The notes beneath the pieces are model-generated. The model saw only the letters and a program-made list of their open reading frames with translations. It searched no databases and was not told the origin of the DNA. The position numbers were made by a program, and so were the translations under genes. A DNA stretch of 53,736 nucleotides from Rubrivivax sp. (GTDB lineage: Bacteria > Pseudomonadota > Gammaproteobacteria > Burkholderiales > Burkholderiaceae_C): NCBI GenBank assembly GCA_016790425.1, contig JAEUPF010000172.1:1-53736 (forward strand). The letters are read 5' to 3'. Numbering within the stretch: the stretch's first letter is position 1; every line of letters begins with the position of its first letter. Below are positions 47,208 to 53,736 of the stretch, in pieces.

Positions 47208-47459
47208 TTACTTCGAAGCGGCCGGGGCAGCCGGCTTGGCCGGCTTGTCGGCGGCGGCCGCCGGCTTGGCGGGCTTGTCCGCAGCGGGCTTGGCCGGCTT
47301 GTCCGCGGCCGGCTTGGCCGGCTTGGCGGGCTTGCTGGCGGCCGGCTTGGCCTCGCTGGCCTTGGCGCCCGGGGCGGCGGCGGCGTGCGAAGCGGCCTGC
47401 GCCGTGAACGTGGCGGCGGCGAAGGCCGTGGCGACGAGGGCGGCGAAGATCTTGCTCAT
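47208..47459 (-). CDS. Secreted Lys-Pro-Ala repeat protein
   Basis: The 83-residue product has a signal peptide (MSKIFAALVATAFAAATFTA, cleavage near QAA/SHA) followed by a low-complexity basic tail of repeated Ala-Ala-Asp-Lys-Pro-Ala-Lys-Pro units, on a 24-base period in the DNA. The tail resembles histone H1-like tails, but the export signal argues for the periplasm or surface, where it might bind acidic polymers. The function is unknown. The gene is single, divergent from the TPR gene, and has a strong terminator, so it is probably well expressed. Confidence 0.75.
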   Translation of the reverse strand: MSKIFAALVATAFAAATFTAQAASHAAAAPGAKASEAKPAASKPAKPAKPAADKPAKPAADKPAKPAAAADKPAKPAAPAASK

Positions 47460-47612
47460 GTGAAAGGTCTCTTTCGAAAGATGTGGGAAAGGTCGACAAA
47501 GAAAGCCGGGCGCTGGGCCCGACCGCGCTTTAACGGGCTCGGCGGAGGGCCGTTGACAGGCCCGGCGCCCGCAGGGGTATCCGCTGCGGCCACGGCGATC
47601 AGGGCCTGGGGC

Positions 47613-48794
47613 ATGGCGGCCACCGTCGGCGCGGCGGTCGTTGTCGCGGCCGGCGCGGTGCGGGCCGCCGAGCCGCGCACGCCCGCTGCCGATGCCGAGG
47701 TGCTGGAGCGCGTGCCGGCGCGCGCCAGCGACCCGCAGGCGCGCGCGCTGGTTGCCTTGCGCGAGACCTGGCGGCGTGACCCGGGCGACGCCGCGGCGGC
47801 GCTGGCGCTGGTGCGCCACTGCCTGGCGATGTTCGCCTCCGACGGCGATCCGCGCCGCCTGGGCTGCGCGCAGGCCGCGCTGGGCCGGTGGTGGGCGCTG
47901 GCCGACCCGCCGGTCGATATCCGCATCCAGCGCGCGGTGGTGCTGCAATTCAGCCATCGCTTCGACGCCGCGCTGGCGGACCTCGATGCCGCGCTGCGCG
48001 CCGATCCGCAGGCCCACGAAGCGTGGCTGTGGCGTGCCGCGATCCTGATGGTGCAGGCGCGCTACGCCGAGGCGCGCCAGGCCTGCGAACGCGCAGCGCC
48101 GCTGACCACGCCGCTGGCGGGCATCGGCTGCCGCGCGCAGGTGGATGCCACCACCGGCGCCGCCGACGCGGCCGTGCGCGCACTGCGCACCGCGCTCGCG
48201 GCGAGCGAAGGCAGCGCCCTGGCAAGCCGCGCCGAGCGTGCCTGGGTGCTGACCCGCCTGGCCGAGACGGAAGACCGCCGCGGTAATGCCACCACCGCCG
48301 AAGCCGCGTACCGCGAAGCGCTGGCCATCGACGGGCGCGACTTCTACCTGCTCGCGGCCTACGCCGACTTCCTGCTCGACCAAGGCCGCGCCGCCGACGT
48401 ATTGCGGCTGCTGGCCGGCCGCGAGCGCGTCGACGTGCTGCTGCTGCGCCTGGGACTGGCCGCCGAACGTGCGCACGACCCGGCAGCCGCGGCGCACCGG
48501 CGCGAACTGGCGGCGCGCTTCGACGCCGCGCGGCGGCTGGGCGAAGCGCTGCACGAGAAGGAGGAAGCCCGCTTCGCGCTGGCGATGCTGGGTGACGCGA
48601 AACGCGCGCTGGCGCTGGCGCGCAGCAACTTCGCGGTGCAGCGCGAACCGGCCGACGCGCGCGTGCTGCTCGAAGCGGCGCTGGCTGCGCGCGACAAGGC
48701 GGCCGCGCAGCCGGCGCTGGCGTGGCTGGCCGCCTCGGGCATCGAGGCGCCACGGCTGCGCGCGCTGGCGGCCGAGCTGGAGAAGCTGCCGTGA
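47613..48794 (+). CDS. Exported tetratricopeptide repeat protein
   Basis: The 393-residue protein has a hydrophobic N-terminus (AATVGAAVVVAAGAVRA/AE) that is probably a signal peptide, and then TPR-like helical repeats (RFDAALADLDAALRADPQAHEAWL, in parts RFDAALADLDAALRADP; TTAEAAYREALAIDGRDFYLLA, in parts AEAAYREALAIDG). An alternative TTG start at 47553 with GGAGGG just before it would add 20 residues including an Arg, improving the signal; the choice is open. The stop overlaps the GTG start of the HupE/UreJ-type gene as GTGA, so the two proteins are made together and probably act together. Confidence 0.82.
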   Translation: MAATVGAAVVVAAGAVRAAEPRTPAADAEVLERVPARASDPQARALVALRETWRRDPGDAAAALALVRHCLAMFASDGDPRRLGCAQAALGRWWALADPPVDIRIQRAVVLQFSHRFDAALADLDAALRADPQAHEAWLWRAAILMVQARYAEARQACERAAPLTTPLAGIGCRAQVDATTGAADAAVRALRTALAASEGSALASRAERAWVLTRLAETEDRRGNATTAEAAYREALAIDGRDFYLLAAYADFLLDQGRAADVLRLLAGRERVDVLLLRLGLAAERAHDPAAAAHRRELAARFDAARRLGEALHEKEEARFALAMLGDAKRALALARSNFAVQREPADARVLLEAALAARDKAAAQPALAWLAASGIEAPRLRALAAELEKLP

Positions 48795-50017
48795 GCGGCG
48801 CCAGCACCGTCAGCGCCGTCAGCGCCGTCAGCACCGTCAGCGCGGTGAAGCCGACCGTCCCCCTGCGCGGGCTCATCGCCGCACTGCTGCTGTTGCTGCT
48901 GCTGGCCGCCGCTGCGCCGGCCCGTGCGCACGCCACCTCCGAGGCGTATCTGAGCCTTTCGGCGCGCGCCGGCAGCGCAACGGTCGTGGCGCGGCTGGAC
49001 ATCGCCTTGCGCGACCTGGACGAAGCATTGGCGCTGGACGCCGACGGCAACGGCGAGATCACCTGGGGCGAGCTGCGCGCCGCGCATGCGGCCATCGCCG
49101 CCTACGCCGGCGCGCGCGTGCAGCTGGCAGCCGACGGGCACGCCTGCGCGGCCAGCGTCGCCGGCGAGCAGCAGGTGGTCGAACATGGCAGCGGCATGTT
49201 CGCCGTGCTGCCGCTGGCTTTCGAATGCGCCGCGCCGCCGCGCGAGCTGGCGCTCGACTACCGCCTCTTCGCCGACTCCAACCCGCTGCACCGCGGCCTG
49301 CTCAAGCTCGACAACGCCGCGGCGACGACCCGCAGCGCCGTGCTCGACCCGACGGCCACGCAGCCGCAGCGCTTCACACTCGCCCAGACGGAGGGCTGGC
49401 GAACCTTCGCCACCTACGTCGGCCAGGGCGTGTGGCACATCTGGATCGGCATCGACCACATCCTCTTCCTGGTGGCGCTCCTGCTGCCGGCGGTGCTGTG
49501 GCGGCGCGAAGGGCACTGGCTGGCGGCGGCGAGCTTCACGGCGGTCTTCTGGGACGTGCTGAAGGTCGTCACCGGCTTCACGCTCGCGCACTCGATCACG
49601 CTGACGCTGGCCACCCTCGGCTGGGTGACGCTGCCCTCGCGGGCGGTGGAATCCGTCATCGCCGCCTCGGTGGTGCTGGCGGCGGCGAACAACCTGTGGC
49701 CGCTGGTGGGCGGCCGACGCTGGCTGGTGGCTTTCGGTTTCGGGCTCGTGCACGGCTTCGGCTTCGCCGGCGCGCTGGCCGAGCTCGGGCTGCCGCAAGG
49801 GGCGCTGGCCCTGGCGCTGTTCGGGTTCAACGTCGGCGTCGAGCTGGGGCAGCTGGCCATCGTCGTGCTGTTCCTGCCGCTGGCTTTCGCGCTGCGCGGC
49901 ACGCGCCTGTACCGGGGCGCGGTCTTCATCGGCGGCTCGGCGGCGATCGTCGCCGTCGCCTCGCTCTGGTTCGCCGAGCGCGCGTTCGGCGTTCAGCTCA
50001 CGGGCTGGTTCGGCTGA
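48791..50017 (+). CDS. HupE/UreJ-type membrane protein with an EF-hand loop
   Basis: From the overlapping GTG the protein has 408 residues. A short Ser-Ala-Val repeat precedes a signal-like span (about 26-46). A periplasmic domain (about 47-205) contains a canonical EF-hand loop, Asp83-Ala-Asp85-Gly-Asn87-Gly-Glu89-Ile-x-x-x-Glu94, suggesting calcium binding. The C-terminal part is a HupE/UreJ-like bundle of spans with GVWHIWIGIDHILFL (His216, Asp222, His223) and FGLVHGFGFAGAL. HupE/UreJ relatives take up nickel or cobalt. The metal here is unknown. It is coupled to the TPR gene and overlaps the convergent DUF4198-like gene by 25 bases. Confidence 0.86.
   Translation: MSGASTVSAVSAVSTVSAVKPTVPLRGLIAALLLLLLLAAAAPARAHATSEAYLSLSARAGSATVVARLDIALRDLDEALALDADGNGEITWGELRAAHAAIAAYAGARVQLAADGHACAASVAGEQQVVEHGSGMFAVLPLAFECAAPPRELALDYRLFADSNPLHRGLLKLDNAAATTRSAVLDPTATQPQRFTLAQTEGWRTFATYVGQGVWHIWIGIDHILFLVALLLPAVLWRREGHWLAAASFTAVFWDVLKVVTGFTLAHSITLTLATLGWVTLPSRAVESVIAASVVLAAANNLWPLVGGRRWLVAFGFGLVHGFGFAGALAELGLPQGALALALFGFNVGVELGQLAIVVLFLPLAFALRGTRLYRGAVFIGGSAAIVAVASLWFAERAFGVQLTGWFG
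48803..48847 (+). repeat. 9-bp tandem repeat at the start of the HupE/UreJ-type gene
   Basis: Five 9-base units of AGC-GCC-GTC type encode Ser-Thr/Ala-Val runs directly after the start codon and before the signal-like span. They lengthen the N-terminus without obvious purpose. Confidence 0.85.
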
Positions 50018-51129
50018 ACGGCGCGGTCGCCGCCGCCCCTTGGCGGCACCGCTGGCGCGCCGCTTCGGGCTGCGGCGCCGACGTCAGTGGCCGCAGCGGC
50101 CGCATCGGCAGGATCGGCCGCGTCAGCCGCGTCAGCCGCGTCGGCCGCATCGGCCGCATCGGCCGCATCGGCCGCATCAGCCGCATCGGCCACATCGGCC
50201 ACATCGGCCGCCGCGCCTTGCACCGTGAAAGCGTGCGTGGCGAAGCGGCTGTGCCACTGGCCCGGGCGCCCGGGCACGGGCCGCAGGTCGGTGGCGCGCA
50301 GCACCCAGCGGCCGGCGAACGGCACCGGCACGCTGGCGCGTCCTTCATCGTCGGTGCGGCGCCAGAGGCCGAGGCGGCTGTGCTCGCCGCGCAGCTCGAC
50401 GGCCTGGCCGGCCAACGGGGTGCCGTCGCGCAGCACGCGGAAGTCGATGACCTGGCCGGCGCGCAGCGGCGCCTTCGCGCTGCGGATCTCGATGTCCATC
50501 GCCATCGGCGCAGCCAGCGGCGCCACCGTCCCCGCCGCCGCGCCCGCCGCCGTGCCAGCCGCCACGCCGGTCCCCGCGCCGGCGCCAGCCCGCGTGCCCG
50601 TGAGGTCGAACGTGATGCGCGCGTGCTTGGCATAGCGCTCGCGCCAAGGCAGGCCCTGCCGGCGCCATTCGAGCCACAGCGCGCGCACGTCTGCGGGCGC
50701 GGCGATCTCGTGCAGGTACACCGGCACGAGGCGCTCCGGCAGCTCGATCTCGAAGTGCCCGGTCTGCACCCAGCAGCTTTGCACCGCCGCCCCGGCGACC
50801 GCCGCGCTTGCCTGCAAGGCGAGCGCCGAGGCCGGCGACTGCGGTGCTGGCAGCAGCGGCGTGCGCACGCCGGCGGCATCGGCGCAGCCTTGCTCGACCA
50901 GCGAACCGGCCGCGATCGGCGTCTCGCCGGCGGGGAACTGCGCGCCGCTGGTGAGTGCCAGCGCGATGCGCCCCGGCGGCGCCGGCCGCGCTTCGAGCCA
51001 GGTGTCGTGTGCGTCGGCCGCGCCGCCGCCGACGGCCAAGGCCAGCGCGACGGCCGCTGCCGCTGCGCGCGCGCCGCGCTCGGCGGCCGGCGCATCGCCG
51101 CGCGGCGGCTGCGAAGAAGAGGCCTTCAT
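49993..51129 (-). CDS. Exported DUF4198-like protein with Ala-Ala-Asp repeat tail
   Basis: The 378-residue protein has a signal peptide (about 20-41, ALALAVGGGAADA) and a mature start HDTWLEARP, the usual opening of DUF4198/NikM-like periplasmic proteins. Later strands (PLRAGQVIDFRVLRDGTPLA, GRASVPVPFAGRWVLRATDL) look like an Ig-like or carboxypeptidase-regulatory fold. DUF4198 proteins are often tied to nickel or cobalt uptake, which fits the convergent HupE/UreJ-type gene. The tail is an Ala-Ala-Asp repeat that is unrelated to the family. The gene follows glk in the same direction after 57 bases. Family call is by motif only. Confidence 0.75.
   Translation of the reverse strand: MKASSSQPPRGDAPAAERGARAAAAAVALALAVGGGAADAHDTWLEARPAPPGRIALALTSGAQFPAGETPIAAGSLVEQGCADAAGVRTPLLPAPQSPASALALQASAAVAGAAVQSCWVQTGHFEIELPERLVPVYLHEIAAPADVRALWLEWRRQGLPWRERYAKHARITFDLTGTRAGAGAGTGVAAGTAAGAAAGTVAPLAAPMAMDIEIRSAKAPLRAGQVIDFRVLRDGTPLAGQAVELRGEHSRLGLWRRTDDEGRASVPVPFAGRWVLRATDLRPVPGRPGQWHSRFATHAFTVQGAAADVADVADAADAADAADAADAADAADAADAADPADAAAAATDVGAAARSGAPAVPPRGGGDRAVQPNQPVS
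50098..50205. repeat. 9-bp tandem repeat (12 units) coding for an acidic tail
   Basis: Twelve head-to-tail 9-base units, consensus GGCCGCATC with variants GGCCACATC and AGCCGCGTC, encode (Asp-Ala-Ala)n on the minus strand. It is the longest such array in the window and a likely site of length variation. Confidence 0.9.
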
Positions 51130-51186
51130 CTCGCGCCTGTACGCAGCCGGCGCCGCGGCGGATGAAGCGGATCGCCGAGCGTGGTC

Positions 51187-52317
51187 TCAGCCCGACAACG
51201 CGTGCTGCGCCAGCGCCGTCGCGGCGCCGGCGAGCGCCGCGTTCGTGTCGACGATGAGCCAGGTCGGGATCGCGGCGAGGTAGGGCGCCAGCCGCCCCTT
51301 GGCCTCGAAGCGTTGACGAAAGCGCGACTGCTCGAACAGCGTGCCCAGCCGCGGCACGATGCCGCCGCCGATGTAGACGCCGCCGCGCGCGCCCAGCGTC
51401 AACGCCACGTTGCCGGCAAAGCCGCCGAGGAGGGCGCAGAAATGCTCGAGCGTCTGGCGGCACAGCGCATCGGCGCCCGCGCTGCCCGGGGTGGCGATGC
51501 CGGCGGCGACGATGGCGTCCGGCGCCAGCAGCGCCGGTGCCGCGGCGCCGGCCATGCGCGCCACCGCCTGGTGCAGGCCGGGCAAGCCCAGGCCCGACAG
51601 CAGCCGCTCGGCCGAGACATGCGGATGCTGCCGCCGCACCTCGGCCAGCAAGGCGCTTTCGACATCGTCGGCGGCTGCGAGCGTCGCGTGCCCGCCTTCG
51701 CCCGGAAGGGCCAGCCAGCGCGTCGCCGCGGCGCCGGCGGTTTGCCCCGGCGGCGCCGCCGGCGCTGCAACGAGCCCGGCGACACCGAGGCCCGTGCCCG
51801 GCCCGACCACCGCGCGCGTGCCCAGCGGCAGCATGCGCTGCGCGGCGCCGTCGCCGATGCGCCGCAGCTGCGTCGGCGCCAGGCCGGGCAGCGACAGCGC
51901 CAGCGCCTCGAAGTCGTTGAGCAGCAAGAACGCGTCCAGCCCGAGCGAACGCTGCACCTCGGGGCGCGCCAGCCGCCAGCCGGCGTTGGTCATCTCGACG
52001 ACGTCGTCGACGACCGCGGCGGCCACTGCCCAGGCCGCGGCGCGCGGCGCGCGCCAGGCCGGCCCTGCCTGCGCGGCACGCTCAGCCAGGTAGGCCTGCG
52101 CCGCGGCCACCGGGCCGGCATGGTCGGCGACGCGCAGTGTCTGCAGGTGCGTCACTGCCGCTCGTTCGCCGGCCTCGGGCCCTGACTCTTCCAGCCAGCC
52201 GAAGCGCGCGTGCGTGCCGCCGATGTCGGCCACCAGCCAGGGCCGCCGCGGCGCAGCCGGCCCGGGCGCGGCCGCAGGCGAGGAGGCGGACGAGGGTGAT
52301 GTGGCGTGGTTGGCCAT
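51187..52317 (-). CDS. glk: Glucokinase
   Basis: The 376-residue enzyme phosphorylates glucose with ATP in the cytoplasm. The phosphate-binding motif LVADIGGTHARFGW, the substrate loop LLLNDFEALALSLP with its catalytic Asp, the VGPGTGLGVAGL motif and GEGGHATLA mark it as a Glk-family kinase, and GGVYIGGGIVPRLG is the second nucleotide-binding segment. Residues 5-25 are a disordered Ser/Ala/Pro leader. The frame stays open upstream through a 9-bp repeat, but ATG 52317 is the best start. It can trap glucose released from the alpha-glucan locus 4 kb away. Confidence 0.94.
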   Translation of the reverse strand: MANHATSPSSASSPAAAPGPAAPRRPWLVADIGGTHARFGWLEESGPEAGERAAVTHLQTLRVADHAGPVAAAQAYLAERAAQAGPAWRAPRAAAWAVAAAVVDDVVEMTNAGWRLARPEVQRSLGLDAFLLLNDFEALALSLPGLAPTQLRRIGDGAAQRMLPLGTRAVVGPGTGLGVAGLVAAPAAPPGQTAGAAATRWLALPGEGGHATLAAADDVESALLAEVRRQHPHVSAERLLSGLGLPGLHQAVARMAGAAAPALLAPDAIVAAGIATPGSAGADALCRQTLEHFCALLGGFAGNVALTLGARGGVYIGGGIVPRLGTLFEQSRFRQRFEAKGRLAPYLAAIPTWLIVDTNAALAGAATALAQHALSG

Positions 52318-52321
52318 AACC

Positions 52322-52375
52322 AGGAAGCGAGAGCAGCGGGAGCAGCGGAAGAACCGGGCGAAGCGGGCGAAGCGG
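52322..52375. repeat. 9-bp repeat array just upstream of glk
   Basis: Six 9-base units run from AGGAAGCGA through GAGCAGCGG (twice) and AAGAACCGG to GCGAAGCGG (twice). The array ends five bases from the glk start on the minus strand and lies within its leader. It is in frame with glk but lacks a start codon that fits the family. Confidence 0.7.
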
Positions 52376-52503
52376 CGAGAACCCGGCCAGCCCGCCGGCA
52401 AGCCCCGAACCCGATGGTAGGTCGGCCGCCTGCGGCGGCGCGTGCTGTGAGGGATGCCCGTGCCGCAGTGCCTGGTTCCCCTGCTGCACCGCAACGCGCT
52501 CGA

Positions 52504-52509
52504 TAGAAT
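52504..52509 (+). promoter_or_regulatory. Candidate -10 box for the riboswitch-metH transcript
   Basis: TAGAAT lies directly before the SAH riboswitch, so transcription would start at about 52516, at the 5' edge of the aptamer. CTGCTG at the right distance upstream is a weak -35. Confidence 0.55.
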
Positions 52510-52516
52510 TCCGCCC

Positions 52517-52680
52517 CTGCCCGAGGAGCGTTGCAACGCGCTGCCGGCGATGCCGCGGAAGTCGCAAGACGACTCGACGCCGTGGCACCCGGCGGTTCGC
52601 CAGGCTCGGGGCGCCGCTCGCAGTCCTGGCCAAGCGTGTCTGGCCGGGCGCGGCGGCCGGCAACGGCGCTCGGCATCCCT
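52517..52680 (+). ncRNA. S-adenosylhomocysteine (SAH) riboswitch
   Basis: The leader of metH matches the SAH riboswitch pattern. CCCGAGGAGCGTTGCAAC (52520-52537) is the conserved 5' strand, CCAGGCTCGGG (52600-52610) the central strand, and CAACGGCGCTCGG (52661-52673) the 3' strand. CCCGAG pairs with CTCGGG (52605-52610) and GAGCG (52526-52530) with CGCTC (52667-52671). The intervening segments are variable hairpins, as in known examples. SAH binding turns on methyl-cycle genes when SAH accumulates. The GAGGTGA ribosome site of metH starts about ten bases after the last strand. Confidence 0.9.
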
Positions 52681-52701
52681 TCGAGGTGACCGGGCCCCCA
52701 C

Positions 52702-53736
<1,035 letters not shown>

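Noticed and set aside
50098-50205. Regular repeats resembling a CRISPR array
   Set aside because: The units are 9 bases, directly adjacent without unique spacers, and lie in a coding frame.

Overview
The window is about 53.7 kb of very GC-rich, gene-dense bacterial chromosome with strong G/C preference at third codon positions. The gene families point to a betaproteobacterium of the order Burkholderiales, probably near the Rubrivivax/Leptothrix/Sphaerotilaceae group. Supporting signs are the lplT-alr-radA neighbourhood, an H-NS-type nucleoid protein, and a split-type methionine synthase behind an S-adenosylhomocysteine (SAH) riboswitch. The family-level placement is inference. No tRNA, rRNA, CRISPR array, prophage or complete insertion sequence was seen.

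Layout, left to right. (1) 1-9.7 kb: the start of an exported protein (cut by the window edge), an AEC transporter, sppA overlapping a signal-peptide-bearing methyltransferase, an H-NS-like protein, a glutathione transferase, and a leftward run of DUF1992, TTC38-type TPR, amidase and NTF2-like genes. (2) 9.7-16.6 kb: a leftward peptide/nickel-type ABC importer (two permeases, a FrnE-like thiol oxidoreductase, two ATPases), separated from its binding protein by a 0.86 kb gap that holds a nested inverted repeat. (3) 16.7-20.4 kb: an aldehyde dehydrogenase and an SDR, a small unknown protein, and a LysR regulator. (4) 20.4-29.4 kb: a membrane-anchored solute-binding protein overlapping a hybrid histidine kinase, an aromatic/aspartate aminotransferase, glutathione peroxidase, a two-domain response regulator, a DMT transporter and lplT. 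(5) 29.6-35.5 kb: alr, a YeaQ-type membrane protein, radA, a DUF1232 protein, a GT25 glycosyltransferase, a small membrane protein, ilvE and a CHCC zinc-finger protein. (6) 35.6-46.9 kb: an eight-gene leftward alpha-glucan locus. (7) 47.2-51.1 kb: a secreted KPA-repeat protein, a TPR protein coupled to a HupE/UreJ-type protein with an EF-hand loop, and a convergent DUF4198-like protein. (8) 51.2 kb to the end: glk, then the SAH riboswitch and the folate-binding start of metH.

The clearest functional unit is region 6 plus glk. A lipoprotein GH13 amylase, a MalK/MalE/MalF/MalG importer, an outer-membrane barrel protein and two exported proteins resembling the glucodextranase C-terminal module would together cut, bind, import and phosphorylate alpha-glucans. 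Its MalF carries about 360 extra N-terminal residues that look like a membrane-bound extracytoplasmic module, and no sugar-responsive regulator lies nearby.

Genome-style features recur across unrelated genes: GTGA stop/start overlaps, a CAGAAT hexamer placed exactly six bases before start codons (suggesting leaderless transcripts), and 9-bp tandem repeats that build low-complexity protein segments.
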